Of a DNA stretch of 64,000 bases, positions 8,924 to 18,216 are shown one piece after another. The position numbers were made by a program, and so were the translations under genes. The stretch's first letter is position 1, and each line of letters starts with the position of its first letter. The stretch comes from Marinifilaceae bacterium (GTDB lineage Bacteria; Bacteroidota; Bacteroidia; Bacteroidales; Marinifilaceae). Where the stretch lies: assembly GCA_016936255.1 (NCBI GenBank), contig JAFGYE010000037.1, forward strand, positions 1 through 64,000. The letters are read 5' to 3'. Under the pieces are notes generated by a model. It was given only the letters and a program-made list of their open reading frames with translations, searched no databases and was not told where the DNA came from.

Positions 8924-10120
8924 ATGAAGAATAAATATTTAATTGCTGCCATTCTTGTATTTGGTCTGTTGCAGACATCATTGGCAAAAAAGAAGGAAGA
9001 GGAAAAGAAAAGTTATCAGTTTACCATCGAAAAACAGTTGAAGACAAGTCCGGTGAAAAATCAGTACCGTTCCGGAACTTGCTGGTCTTTTGCAAGCATT
9101 TCATTTTTGGAATCGGAAATTATTCGATTGGGAAAAGAGGAAGTGGATCTTTCGGAGATGTTTATTGTGAACCGTAACTATCATTTACGTGCCAAGGATT
9201 ATGTCCGTTTTCACGGGATGAAAAGTTTCTCTGCCGGAGCAGAAGGCTGGGATGCTTTGAACGTTGTAAAGGATTTTGGTTTGATTCCGCAGGAAGCTTA
9301 TTCAGGAAATACCTTTGATGAAACAATGCCGGTGCACGGCGAAATGGATGAGGTTTTGAAAGCCTATGTTGATGCTGTGGTGAAAAACAAGAACAAAAAA
9401 ATTACTCCGGTTTGGATGAGAGGATTTGATGGGATTCTGGATGTTTACTTAGGTGAGATACCAGAGACTTTTACGTACAATACTAAAGAATACACACCAA
9501 AGTCTTTCGCAAAGGAACAAGGCCTTAATATGGACGATTACGTAACAATTACTTCCTATACACATCATCCGTTTTACGAAAGCTTTATTTTCGAAGGACC
9601 GGATAACTGGTCGTTGGGAGAGGTGTACAATTTACCAATGGATGAAATGATGCAGGTTGTTGATAATGCCATTGAGAATGGATACAGTCTTGCCTGGGGA
9701 AGCGATGTTAGTGAAGATGGATTTGCATATCGTAAAGGTGTGGCTGTAGTTCCCGAAACCGAAGAAAAAAGCATGGATAATGCGGAAATTTCGAAATGGG
9801 AGAAAATGAGCAAGGATCAGAAAGCGGCATACGGAACAGAATATCCTGTGAAAGAAAAAGAAATAACACAAGAAATGCGTCAAATTGCGTTTGATAATTA
9901 CGAATCGACCGAAGATCATTTGATGCACATGGTAGGTATTGCGAAAGATCAGAATGGCAGCAAGTATTACCTGATTAAAAACTCTTGGGGAACCGACAAC
10001 AATCCTTACGATGGATATTTTTATGCATCGAAGGCATTTGTACAGTACAAAACCGTTGGTTTGCTATTGCATAAAGATGCGATTCCTGCCGAGATTGCCA
10101 AGAAACTGGGATTGAAATAA
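8924..10120 (+). CDS. C1-family peptidase (aminopeptidase C/bleomycin hydrolase-like)
   Basis: This is a cysteine peptidase of the papain fold, 398 residues from the chosen start. The frame opens 51 codons earlier, but only this ATG gives a good signal peptide (MKNKYLIAAILVFGLLQTSLA). The catalytic Cys is in NQYRSGTCWSFASISFLESE, the catalytic His in DHLMHMVGIAKD, and the Asn in YLIKNSWGTDN. These are the three PepC/bleomycin-hydrolase landmarks in the usual order. Cytoplasmic PepC lacks a signal peptide, so this is a secreted, probably periplasmic, form. It is divergent from an M49-like peptidase and followed by a clear terminator. The exact specificity (aminopeptidase or endopeptidase) is not determined. 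Confidence 0.92.
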   Translation: MKNKYLIAAILVFGLLQTSLAKKKEEEKKSYQFTIEKQLKTSPVKNQYRSGTCWSFASISFLESEIIRLGKEEVDLSEMFIVNRNYHLRAKDYVRFHGMKSFSAGAEGWDALNVVKDFGLIPQEAYSGNTFDETMPVHGEMDEVLKAYVDAVVKNKNKKITPVWMRGFDGILDVYLGEIPETFTYNTKEYTPKSFAKEQGLNMDDYVTITSYTHHPFYESFIFEGPDNWSLGEVYNLPMDEMMQVVDNAIENGYSLAWGSDVSEDGFAYRKGVAVVPETEEKSMDNAEISKWEKMSKDQKAAYGTEYPVKEKEITQEMRQIAFDNYESTEDHLMHMVGIAKDQNGSKYYLIKNSWGTDNNPYDGYFYASKAFVQYKTVGLLLHKDAIPAEIAKKLGLK

Positions 10121-10141
10121 AATCCAAATACTAAATGAAGT

Positions 10142-10171
10142 GGGCTTGGATGAAAATTCAAGCCCTTTTTT
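10142..10171 (+). terminator. Rho-independent terminator of the C1 peptidase gene
   Basis: The stem GGGCTTG/CAAGCCC with a ten-base loop is followed by six T, starting 21 bases after the peptidase stop codon. Confidence 0.85.
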
Positions 10172-10179
10172 ATGCAAAA

Positions 10180-10206
10180 CACCTCCTCCCACATGGGAAG
10201 GAGGTG
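10180..10206. repeat. GC-rich palindrome between convergent genes
   Basis: CACCTCCT pairs with AGGAGGTG, with an inner CCC/GGG extension and one bulged A. It is much more GC-rich than its surroundings. It could act as a weak terminator for the minus-strand SulP gene (TTTT follows on that strand), or it could be a REP-like repeated palindrome. Confidence 0.6.
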
Positions 10207-10253
10207 AAAAAAAAGCAATGGAAACGAATTTCCATTACAAATATCTTCTGAGC

Positions 10254-11906
10254 TTATCCAATTTTCGCTTTATCAGTAACAACATAGTATCTCGGATCAT
10301 CAATATCTCTCAAAATAACGGTTCTAAAGTGATCATCGGCACGTTGCAGTAAAGTAATACAGTCATCACTTAAGTGTTTCAATTTAATGGTTTTTCCGGC
10401 ATTTTCATACTTCTGAACCAAATTACTGATTGCTTCAATTCCCGAATGGTCGGTTACACGTGATTCGATAAAATCAATTTCTACCGATTCAGGATCATTT
10501 TCGACATCAAATTTGTTATTGAAAGTGGTAATGGAACCAAAAAATAAAGGACCCCAAATTTCATATATTTTAGTACCATCTTCCCGAAATGATCTTCTTG
10601 CACGGATTCTACGGGCATTTTCCCAGGAAAAAGCAAGAGCACTTACGATAACACCAACCAGTACTGCAATGGCAAGATCGAAGATAACAGTTAGGCCGGA
10701 TACAAGAATCAATACAAAGGCATCGGCTTTTGGTATTTTAAGTAATACATTAAAGGTTGACCAGGCAAATGTTCCGATAACCACCATAAACATTACTCCC
10801 ACAAGTGCAGCGATTGGCACCATTTCGATATAAGGAGAGGCAAAAAGAATAAATATCAATAAGGTAGATGCAGCAATAATACCCGATAGTCTTCCTCGTC
10901 CGCCCGATTTTACATTAATCAGCGATTGACCAATCATGGCACATCCGCCCATACCACCAAAAAATCCGGTAACGATATTGGCTGCCCCCTGAGCCATACA
11001 TTCGCGGTTTCCGTTTCCACGGCTATTGGTAATTTCGTCCAGTAAATTCAAAGTCATTAGCGACTCAATAAGACCAATGGCAGCTAAAATTACCGCATAA
11101 GGAAGAATAAAGGCAACGGTAGTCCAGTTGAAAGGAACCATTACAAACAATTGACTCTGGAAAGAAGGCAAACCACCTTTAAGACCAGTACCGCCGCCAT
11201 CTCTAATAAATGATCCAACAGTGCTGACATCAAGATTCCCAAATATTACAATGGCCGATACAGTTAAAATTGCAACAAGAGCTGCAGGTATTTTACTTGT
11301 AATCTTAGGAAGAAGATACATGATACTCATGGTGAGAATAACCAAACCAACCATCGTATATAGAACTTTATCTGCTGCCCAAAAAGTTTCACGGTTTATA
11401 TGTAGGGTGTAGTCTGAGAAAGAAATAGCATTCCAATTAATTACCTGTGGAAACATCCCTAGCTGCGACATGAAAATAACAATGGCCAAACCATTTACAA
11501 ACCCCATCATAACAGGGTGGGGAATGAGTCTGATGAATTTACCAAACTTGAAAACACCGGCTAAAAATTGAAGAACACCTGCCAGAATTATTGTTGCGAA
11601 CAAATAGTTCAAACCCATATCCTGAACAGGATTAGCCATTGCCATTCCCAGATCATTTCCTTCTTTTACAAGGCTGACTAAAACAACTGCCATGGCTCCG
11701 GTAGCTCCGGATATCATTCCCGGGCGACCACCAAAAACAGAAGTAATTAAACCAACCATAAAGGCAGCGTAAAGCCCAACTAACGGATCAACACCAGCCA
11801 CAAAGGCAAAAGCAACCGCTTCTGGTACCAACGCAAGAGCTACGGTTAATCCGGATAATATATCATCTTTTGAATTTGCTACTTTCTTTCTGAAAAAATC
11901 TACCAT
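10254..11906 (-). CDS. SulP-family inorganic anion transporter with STAS domain
   Basis: This 550-residue membrane protein begins with the SulP hallmark region ILSGLTVALALVPEAVAFAF (about 16-35). Many hydrophobic segments follow to about residue 420, and a C-terminal cytoplasmic STAS domain occupies about 430-540. Family members move sulfate, bicarbonate, chloride or dicarboxylates by H+ or Na+ coupling or exchange. The substrate cannot be read from the sequence, and no sulfate-assimilation or carbonic-anhydrase gene is beside it. It is a single-gene unit, convergent with the C1 peptidase gene. A TAGTTTTG promoter box lies about 30 bases upstream of the ATG. Confidence 0.94.
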   Translation of the reverse strand: MVDFFRKKVANSKDDILSGLTVALALVPEAVAFAFVAGVDPLVGLYAAFMVGLITSVFGGRPGMISGATGAMAVVLVSLVKEGNDLGMAMANPVQDMGLNYLFATIILAGVLQFLAGVFKFGKFIRLIPHPVMMGFVNGLAIVIFMSQLGMFPQVINWNAISFSDYTLHINRETFWAADKVLYTMVGLVILTMSIMYLLPKITSKIPAALVAILTVSAIVIFGNLDVSTVGSFIRDGGGTGLKGGLPSFQSQLFVMVPFNWTTVAFILPYAVILAAIGLIESLMTLNLLDEITNSRGNGNRECMAQGAANIVTGFFGGMGGCAMIGQSLINVKSGGRGRLSGIIAASTLLIFILFASPYIEMVPIAALVGVMFMVVIGTFAWSTFNVLLKIPKADAFVLILVSGLTVIFDLAIAVLVGVIVSALAFSWENARRIRARRSFREDGTKIYEIWGPLFFGSITTFNNKFDVENDPESVEIDFIESRVTDHSGIEAISNLVQKYENAGKTIKLKHLSDDCITLLQRADDHFRTVILRDIDDPRYYVVTDKAKIG

Positions 11907-11936
11907 ATGTTATCATCAAAATTTTGAATAAGTCGG

Positions 11937-11944
11937 CAAAACTA
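11937..11944 (-). promoter_or_regulatory. -7 box (TAGTTTTG) for the SulP gene
   Basis: This box matches the Bacteroidota -7 consensus TAnnTTTG about 30 bases before the start codon. No convincing -33 TTTG is seen, so the support is the box and its position only. Confidence 0.45.
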
Positions 11945-12249
11945 GGTTTTTAATATTTAGGAATGCTGGTACTGGGGTATAGAATTCACTTTTATTTGAG
12001 CGAAAACGATTTATGTGCTGCCTAAGATGTTTCGGGAAGCTTGATTTCGTTCTCATTTACAATTTTGCACCATTAAATTTGAAATATAAATAGACTTCTT
12101 TCCGGAGAATATTTTTTTTCATTCTCTTAAATTCCTTAAATTGAAATCAGTAATAAAAGAGGGAATGATTCTGATTGAAACTCTTATTTGCCCGGACCAG
12201 TTTTAGGGGAATGTGAAAAAGATTGATATCGATTATTAATCAGTGTGTG
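11945..12249. other. Non-coding stretch between SulP and a small ORF
   Basis: AT-rich sequence with no recognisable gene. A TAAATTTG (12074-12081) fits a plus-strand -7 box that could serve the small gene at 12250, but it lacks a matching -33 element. Nothing else stands out. Confidence 0.4.
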
Positions 12250-12516
12250 ATGAAAAGAGTAATTAAGGACTTTAAAAGCATTGGCGTTGAGTTAATTCAA
12301 CATTTGATAAAAACCTTTCCCGATGGAATTTATGAAGATGATTTGATAAGCATTACCAAACCAAATGGTGATAAAATAAATGTTGTGGAGCTGCATACTG
12401 AAGATACCATCTATTTAATTAAAATGAATCAGGAACTTCAGACCCGAATTGATTCTTTTACAGGAGATTTTGAAGGACTTGATCCCTATTCTGATGGGTA
12501 TAGAGATAATCCTTAG
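12250..12516 (+). CDS. Small hypothetical protein convergent with dxs
   Basis: I do not recognise this 88-residue protein ([16 protein letters not shown] start). It is acidic at its C-terminus ([17 protein letters not shown]), has no signal peptide or membrane segment, and looks like a small soluble alpha/beta protein. The ATG at 12250 is preferred over a TTG nine codons upstream. Its TAG stop overlaps the TAA of dxs on the other strand by four bases (TTAG), which argues that both ends are real. The codon use and the absence of a competing frame support a genuine gene. The function is unknown, and the neighbour dxs does not imply one. Confidence 0.65.
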   Translation: MKRVIKDFKSIGVELIQHLIKTFPDGIYEDDLISITKPNGDKINVVELHTEDTIYLIKMNQELQTRIDSFTGDFEGLDPYSDGYRDNP

Positions 12517-14426
12517 TCTTCAGTTTTGGTTAAAATTGCAATTGACGATTTGATGATTCCCAATTTGTCGTATCCACATTCCCGATACAATTCCTGTTGA
12601 GTTCCTTGTTCTATCCACTTATCGGGTACACCCAAGCGTTTTACCCTGGCCCGGTAATGGTTATCATTTACAAACTCGATGACTGCAGAACCTAATCCGC
12701 CAATAATACACCCATCTTCAAGAGTGATAACCTGATCGTGTTTTCCAAGAACCTCATGCAGTAATTCGGTATCAATAGGTTTCAGATATCTCATGTCGTA
12801 ATGAGCAATCGAGTAGCCGTCTTTTTCCAGTTCTTCAATGGCATCCACAGCTTCCACGCCAATAGCTCCAATCGATAGAATTGCAAGATCTTTTCCGTCT
12901 TTTAGTTTTTGGCCTTTGCCAACAGGAAGAATCTCAAAAGGTTTTTGCCAATCAAGAATACGACCCTTACCTCGAGGGTAACGAATAGAAAAAGGACCCA
13001 TATTTTCTTGTTGGGCAGTAAACATCAAATTTCTCAACTCAATCGCATCAAGAGGAGACGCAATAGTCATATTTGGAATGCACCGGAAGAAGGCCAGGTC
13101 GTAAACGCCATGATGAGTTGCACCATCGGCACCAACAACACCGCCACGATCCAGGCAAAATACAACATTTACATTTTGCAGGGCTACATCATGAATTACC
13201 TGATCGTAAGCTCTTTGCATAAATGATGAGTAGATAGCACAAAAAGGTAATTTTCCTTTTGCCGCCAGTCCCCCAGAGAAAGTAACTGCATGCTGCTCTG
13301 CAATTCCCACATCAAATGCCCGATCAGGCATTTTTTCCATCATGATATTTAATGAACTGCCGGTTGGCATTGCAGGAGTGATTCCAACAATTTTATCATT
13401 CATTTCGGCTAGTTCAACTAAGGTATTGCCAAAAACTTCTTGAAATTTTGGTGCTTGCGGACTCTTGGATTCAGTTTGTAAAATTTCACCTGTTACTTTG
13501 TCAAACATTCCTGGTGCATGCCAGTAGGTCTGGTCTTGTTCTGCCAGTTTAAAACCCTTTCCTTTTTGCGTAATAACATGCAGAAGCTTTGGTCCGGAAA
13601 TTTTTTGCAAATCACTTAAAACTTTCACCATATGATTTACATCATGTCCATCAACAGGTCCAAAATACCTGAAGTTAAAAGCTTCAAAAATGTTACTCTG
13701 TTTTAGCAGAATGGTTTTGATTCCATGTTCTACTTTCTGAAATATTTTTTGAGTATTTGGATTTAACCGGTTTAATTTCCCTAAAAACCGCCAAACATCA
13801 TTCTTTACTTTATTATAGGTTTGAGAAGTGGTGATATCAAGCAAATAGTTATTTAAACCACCAACATTTGGGTCAATTGCCATATTGTTATCATTCAGAA
13901 TCACCAATAAGTCAGCATTGTTATTCGCAGCATTGTTCAATCCTTCAAAGGCCAAACCGGCAGTCATCGACCCATCACCAATTACGGCAACTGTTTTTCG
14001 ATCGGTCTCTCCATTTAAATGCGCGGCAGTGGCCATTCCCAATGCTGCAGAAATCGACGTCGAGGAGTGTCCAACAGTAAACGCATCGTATTCACTTTCG
14101 TTTCTGTTAGGGAAACCACTTATCCCTTTGTATTTTCTGTTGGTATGAAAAACATCTTTTCTTCCTGTAAGAATTTTATGTCCGTATGCCTGATGACCAA
14201 CATCCCAAATCAGGTTGTCGTAGGGAGTATTTAGCACATAGTGAAGGGCAACGGTAAGTTCCACCACACCCAAACTGGCACCAAAATGCCCTGGATTACA
14301 CGAAACTTCTTCAATAATTTCTTGGCGCAATTCTTCACAAACCTGAATAAGGTCGTCTTCTGATACCTTTTTCAGATCGGATGGAATATTGATTTTATCT
14401 AAAATTTTTTTTTCAGACTTGGCCAT
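12513..14426 (-). CDS. dxs: 1-deoxy-D-xylulose-5-phosphate synthase
   Basis: This 637-residue thiamin-diphosphate enzyme condenses pyruvate and glyceraldehyde 3-phosphate, the first step of the MEP isoprenoid pathway. Landmarks in order are the N-terminal substrate region [20 protein letters not shown] with [15 protein letters not shown], the ThDP/Mg motif [17 protein letters not shown]...NDNNMAI, the central [18 protein letters not shown], and the transketolase C-terminal domain ([19 protein letters not shown]). The length is normal for Dxs. It is transcribed alone, and its stop overlaps that of the small convergent gene. No other MEP genes are in the window. Confidence 0.98.
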   Translation of the reverse strand: MAKSEKKILDKINIPSDLKKVSEDDLIQVCEELRQEIIEEVSCNPGHFGASLGVVELTVALHYVLNTPYDNLIWDVGHQAYGHKILTGRKDVFHTNRKYKGISGFPNRNESEYDAFTVGHSSTSISAALGMATAAHLNGETDRKTVAVIGDGSMTAGLAFEGLNNAANNNADLLVILNDNNMAIDPNVGGLNNYLLDITTSQTYNKVKNDVWRFLGKLNRLNPNTQKIFQKVEHGIKTILLKQSNIFEAFNFRYFGPVDGHDVNHMVKVLSDLQKISGPKLLHVITQKGKGFKLAEQDQTYWHAPGMFDKVTGEILQTESKSPQAPKFQEVFGNTLVELAEMNDKIVGITPAMPTGSSLNIMMEKMPDRAFDVGIAEQHAVTFSGGLAAKGKLPFCAIYSSFMQRAYDQVIHDVALQNVNVVFCLDRGGVVGADGATHHGVYDLAFFRCIPNMTIASPLDAIELRNLMFTAQQENMGPFSIRYPRGKGRILDWQKPFEILPVGKGQKLKDGKDLAILSIGAIGVEAVDAIEELEKDGYSIAHYDMRYLKPIDTELLHEVLGKHDQVITLEDGCIIGGLGSAVIEFVNDNHYRARVKRLGVPDKWIEQGTQQELYRECGYDKLGIIKSSIAILTKTED

Positions 14427-14811
14427 GTACGAAATCCCCCTTTTTATCGTTTAACAGAATAAGAATTTGTTTATCAATCACTTTTTTAAATTGATCTTAG
14501 ATAAACAGATCATTCCGGAAGAAAAATTATGCACGAAGATAGTAATAAAAACGAAAGTATTCTTTCATTTAGTGATGACGATACCGTGTCAGATTCTTAT
14601 ATTTGTTTGTGCTTTTTTTGTAACGGATTGCATCTGTCTTTAGGTAATGTTCTGTTTTGTAGATTTTTTTTTAGTAAATAACAGATGTCAGATATAGAGT
14701 CTTAGGTGCTCCCGAAAAAAGAGAATCTGAATACTTTATAATTAGATTAGATAATAAGAATGATTAATAAGTGGTATTAGTTCGTAGTAAAGGAAATAAA
14801 TAATAATAAAC
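14427..14811. other. Divergent intergenic region between dxs and the OmpA-like gene
   Basis: This 385-base AT-rich region must hold the promoters of both flanking genes. A TATATTTG box (14598-14605) fits a plus-strand -7 element for the OmpA-like gene, about 210 bases from the ATG, but it lacks a clear -33 box. Separated GTTTATC and GATAAAC arms occur near 14466-14508. A 50-codon open frame from 14529 has poor composition and is not called. Confidence 0.4.
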
Positions 14812-15822
14812 ATGTTCAAAAAAACGAGCCCGCTGGTATTTATTTTAGTATCAGTTTTTCTATGTTTTTCTTGTGTTCCTACAAGACAATTTCAAGAGCT
14901 TCAATTTAAACAACAAAATTGTCAGGATGAATTGGAGATGGAAAAGGAAAAAAATCTTAAGCTAAGTGAGTCAAACAACGAATTGAGTGGAAAGCTTGAG
15001 GTTTTGGATGAAAAATATAAAAACATTGTTGCCGATACGATGCAAATATCGCAACGCCTTCAATCTGCACGGGAACGATTGAGCAGAATAGAAAAGAGCA
15101 ATCAGGATTTGCTTAATCAATTGGCTGGAATGCAGGCGGGAAACGAGAAAGAAACCAAAGCTTTATTAGGGCAGATTAAAAAAGCTCAGAATGAATTAAG
15201 GCTGCGTGAAGATGAAGTTCTTTCTTTGGAAAAAGAAATGGATGCCCGCAAACGAACTCTGGATGCCTTACAGGCTGAATTGAATCGGAGAGATAAGCGT
15301 TTGCAGGAATTGGAATCGGCTTTAAATAGAAAAGATGAGGCCGTTAAGGCATTAAAGCAAAAGGTGATGAATGCCCTTACCGGATTTGAAGGCAATGGTT
15401 TGTCGATCACCACTAAAAATGGAAAGGTTTATGTTTCCATGGATGAAAAGCTCCTTTTTAAGTCGGGAAGTTATCAGGTGGATCAAAGAGGAGTGGACGC
15501 ATTAGGACATTTAGCGGGTGTATTGGCCCAAAACAAAGATATTAATGTAATGATTGAAGGTCATACCGATAATGTTCCTTACAAGGGTATCGGTGAGCTA
15601 AAAGACAATTGGGATTTAAGTGTGAAAAGAGCAACATCGATTGTTAGGATACTGATTTTAAATGCTGGAATTGATGCTGAAAGACTTACCGTTGCGGGTA
15701 GAAGTAAATACGTGCCGATTGGTACTAATGCAACCGCCGAAGGTCGTAGTAAAAATCGTAGAACTGAGATCATTCTCACCCCAAAATTGGATGAGTTGTT
15801 TAAGATTCTAGAAAGTAACTAA
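14812..15822 (+). CDS. OmpA-family lipoprotein with coiled-coil stalk
   Basis: This 336-residue protein has a lipoprotein signal (Cys21 after FLCFS), a long Glu/Lys/Gln-rich coiled coil (about 28-190), and a C-terminal OmpA/MotB peptidoglycan-binding domain (about 205-330) with VMIEGHTDNVPY, WDLSVKRATSIV and GRSKNRRTEIIL. The expected role is to anchor in a membrane by lipid and bind peptidoglycan, bracing the envelope. A Pal-like role is less likely given the coiled stalk. It is a single-gene unit, with the BtpA-family gene 53 bases further on. Confidence 0.92.
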   Translation: MFKKTSPLVFILVSVFLCFSCVPTRQFQELQFKQQNCQDELEMEKEKNLKLSESNNELSGKLEVLDEKYKNIVADTMQISQRLQSARERLSRIEKSNQDLLNQLAGMQAGNEKETKALLGQIKKAQNELRLREDEVLSLEKEMDARKRTLDALQAELNRRDKRLQELESALNRKDEAVKALKQKVMNALTGFEGNGLSITTKNGKVYVSMDEKLLFKSGSYQVDQRGVDALGHLAGVLAQNKDINVMIEGHTDNVPYKGIGELKDNWDLSVKRATSIVRILILNAGIDAERLTVAGRSKYVPIGTNATAEGRSKNRRTEIILTPKLDELFKILESN

Positions 15823-15875
15823 ATAATGTTTTAATGATCTCATATCTTAATTTTGATATCTCAAATCCTTAAAAT

Positions 15876-16667
15876 ATGAAGCTTAATAAGTCGATCATCG
15901 GAATGGTGCATGTTCAGGCATTGCCTGGAACGCCGAAGAATAAATATTCCTTGGCAAAGATTTGTGAAATTGCTGTGTTAGAGGCTAAGCAATACGAGGA
16001 GGCCGGCTTGGATGCCATCATGATTGAGAACATGCACGACGTTCCGTATTTAAAAGGATCTGTTGGACCGGAAATAACCGCCTCTATGGCAGTTGTTGCA
16101 AAATCGTTACGTGATGCTGTAAAATTGCCTTTGGGAATTCAGATTCTGGCAGGAGCCAATAAAGAAGCTCTGGCCGTAGCAAAAGCTGCAAATTTTCAAT
16201 TTATCCGTGCCGAGGGTTTTGTATTTGGGCATGTTGCCGACGAGGGTTATATCGATTCTTGTGCCGGGGAGTTGATGCGGTATCGAAAAGCAATTGGAGC
16301 AGAAAATGTTCTTGTGTTTACCGATATTAAAAAGAAGCACAGCTCGCATGCCATTACTGCCGATGTGGATATTGATGAAACAGCGGAGGCTGCCGAATTT
16401 TTCCTAAGTGATGGTGTAATTGTTACAGGCTCTTCAACAGGCAGAGCTGTTTATTTGCACGAGTTAAAAAGCTTAAAGGATAAAATTCACATTCCTGTAT
16501 TAATTGGATCTGGTATTACTGCAGAGAATCTTTCGGAGTATTGGGATTATGCTTCTGCTTTTATTGTTGGTTCGCATTTTAAGAAAGATGGATATTGGGA
16601 GAATGACATTTCTGATGAGCGGTTGAAAATATTTATGCAAACAGTTAAGAAATTAAGAAACCAATAA
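15876..16667 (+). CDS. BtpA/SgcQ-family TIM-barrel protein
   Basis: This 263-residue cytoplasmic protein begins MKLNKSIIGMVHVQALPGTP, the signature start of the BtpA family. It includes GLDAIMIENMHDVPY, GIQILAGANKEALAVAKA, FTDIKKKHSSHAIT and VLIGSGITAENL, which are typical beta-strand ends of a TIM-barrel. BtpA is linked to photosystem I stability in cyanobacteria, while SgcQ-like homologues are uncharacterised and occur widely in non-phototrophs. No photosynthesis gene is present, so the function here is unknown; the fold suggests an enzyme acting on a phosphorylated compound. It ends at a strong bidirectional terminator. Confidence 0.9.
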   Translation: MKLNKSIIGMVHVQALPGTPKNKYSLAKICEIAVLEAKQYEEAGLDAIMIENMHDVPYLKGSVGPEITASMAVVAKSLRDAVKLPLGIQILAGANKEALAVAKAANFQFIRAEGFVFGHVADEGYIDSCAGELMRYRKAIGAENVLVFTDIKKKHSSHAITADVDIDETAEAAEFFLSDGVIVTGSSTGRAVYLHELKSLKDKIHIPVLIGSGITAENLSEYWDYASAFIVGSHFKKDGYWENDISDERLKIFMQTVKKLRNQ

Positions 16668-16672
16668 TTGTT

Positions 16673-16704
16673 AAAAAAAAGCTGCCTTTATGGGCAGCTT
16701 TTTT
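16673..16704. terminator. Bidirectional terminator between the BtpA-family gene and frr
   Basis: The stem GCTGCC/GGCAGC is extended by flanking A and T runs on both sides. It sits just after the plus-strand BtpA-family stop and just before the minus-strand frr stop, so it can end both transcripts. Confidence 0.88.
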
Positions 16705-16709
16705 ATTAA

Positions 16710-17273
16710 TTATATTGTCATGATATCTTTCTCTTTTTCAACCAGCAAGTCATCAATTTTTTTGCTGAACTTGTCGGTAAGCTTTTGAACAAAAGCTTCT
16801 GCATCTTTTTCGATGTCTTCAGATAAACCTTCTTTCACCAGTTTTTTTAATTCAACATTGGTATCTCTTCTGGCATTTCGGATGCTTACTTTTGCATGTT
16901 CGCATTCTGATTTAGCTTGTTTAACCAAGTCGTTTCTGCGTTCTTCGGTCAAAGGAGGTATATGAATACGGATTAATTCTCCATTATTATCCGGGTTAAA
17001 ACCCAGATTTGAATTCATAATCGCTTTTTCAATTTGTACAATCATTGGTTTTTCCCAAGGTTGGATTGCAATAGTTCTTGGATCGGGCACGCTTAGATTG
17101 GCAACCTGAGCCAATGGAGTCATGTTTCCGTAGTAATCCACCATCACACCATTCAACATGCTTGGATTTGCTCTTCCGGCACGAATTTTTACTAATTCTT
17201 TTTCAAGATGGTCAACAGCAGCTTCCATCTTTTCCTGCGTATCATCCAGATACATTTGAACTTCTTCAGTCAT
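16710..17273 (-). CDS. frr: Ribosome recycling factor
   Basis: This 187-residue protein splits post-termination ribosomes together with EF-G. Typical features are KIRAGRANPSMLNGVMVDYY, TPLAQVANLSVPDPRTIAIQ and the C-terminal helix ending in VEKEKDIMTI. The length is standard. It lies 133 bases downstream of pyrH on the same strand, the usual order in bacteria. The gap is long enough for a separate promoter, though none is obvious. Confidence 0.98.
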   Translation of the reverse strand: MTEEVQMYLDDTQEKMEAAVDHLEKELVKIRAGRANPSMLNGVMVDYYGNMTPLAQVANLSVPDPRTIAIQPWEKPMIVQIEKAIMNSNLGFNPDNNGELIRIHIPPLTEERRNDLVKQAKSECEHAKVSIRNARRDTNVELKKLVKEGLSEDIEKDAEAFVQKLTDKFSKKIDDLLVEKEKDIMTI

Positions 17274-17406
17274 CGGAGAAAGATTTTTATATGTTTTTAT
17301 TGATCAATGTATAGTGTTTACAAAAATAGCAAAAATCTATAATCAAATAAAGATAGTTCTTTTTTACTAAAACTAAAATGCATCAGTAGCAAAGAGCTAA
17401 TGGCAG

Positions 17407-18117
17407 TTAATTGTGAACTAATGTCCCAATATTTTCACCTTCAATTACTTGCTTTAAATTTCCTTTTGTATCCATATCAAAAACAATTATTGGTAAATTG
17501 TTTTCTTTACACATTGTTGTTGCCGTTAAATCCATAATTCTTAAATCTTTGTTGTAGATTTCATCGAAAGTAATGGTTTCAAATTTTACAGCGGCACTGT
17601 CTTTTTCAGGATCAGCAGTATATATGCCGTCAACACGGGTTCCTTTAAGCATTACATTCGCTTCTATTTCAATTCCACGAAGAGAAGAACCAGTATCTGT
17701 TGTAAAATACGGATTTCCTGTTCCGGCAGAGAAGATCGTAACACAACCTTCAGAAAGGTAGTCTACCGCTTTTTGTTTCGAATAGAATTCACCAATTGGC
17801 TCCATTCGAATGGCTGTTAAAACCCGTGATTTACATTGGATGGCTTCCAAAGCTGAGTTAAGGGCCAGACTATTAATTACTGTAGCCAGCATTCCCATTG
17901 AATCGCCTTTAACACGGTCGAAACCTTTAGCGGCACCGCTTAATCCACGAAAAATATTACCGCCGCCAATTACGATTCCAACTTGAACGCCAAGATCTGT
18001 TATTTCTTTAATTTGTTCGGCATAGTCACTCAATCGTTGTGAATCAATTCCATATTGTTGATCACCCATTAATGATTCGCCACTTAATTTCAGTAGTACA
18101 CGTTTGTATTTAACCAT
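17407..18117 (-). CDS. pyrH: UMP kinase
   Basis: This 236-residue amino-acid-kinase-fold enzyme phosphorylates UMP to UDP in pyrimidine nucleotide synthesis. Conserved segments are VLLKLSGESLMG, VGIVIGGGNIFRG, DSMGMLATVINSLAL, FSAGTGNPYFTTDT and KGTRVDGIYTADPEKD. It is separated from tsf by a strong terminator, so it is probably transcribed independently of the ribosomal protein cluster, with frr following. Confidence 0.98.
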   Translation of the reverse strand: MVKYKRVLLKLSGESLMGDQQYGIDSQRLSDYAEQIKEITDLGVQVGIVIGGGNIFRGLSGAAKGFDRVKGDSMGMLATVINSLALNSALEAIQCKSRVLTAIRMEPIGEFYSKQKAVDYLSEGCVTIFSAGTGNPYFTTDTGSSLRGIEIEANVMLKGTRVDGIYTADPEKDSAAVKFETITFDEIYNKDLRIMDLTATTMCKENNLPIIVFDMDTKGNLKQVIEGENIGTLVHN

Positions 18118-18163
18118 TCTTTCAGATTTTTATACCCAAAGTTGAGAAAATTCTACGATAAGA

Positions 18164-18197
18164 TAAAAAAAAAGAGTTCCGGAAAGGAACTCTTTTT
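18164..18197 (-). terminator. Terminator after tsf
   Basis: A ten-base stem AAAGAGTTCC/GGAACTCTTT with a five-base loop is followed on the minus strand by a run of nine T. It lies 20 bases after the tsf stop and separates the rplM-tsf cluster from pyrH. Confidence 0.88.
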
Positions 18198-18216
18198 ATA
18201 TGTAATAATAATTGTA

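Noticed and set aside
10142-10206. A single large terminator combining two hairpins
   Set aside because: The first hairpin with its T run is a self-contained terminator; the second is of a different composition and is listed separately.
14529-14681. A 50-codon open frame upstream of the OmpA-like gene
   Set aside because: It runs through poly-T and Cys/Phe-rich low-quality sequence, has no recognisable domain, and overlaps the likely promoter region.
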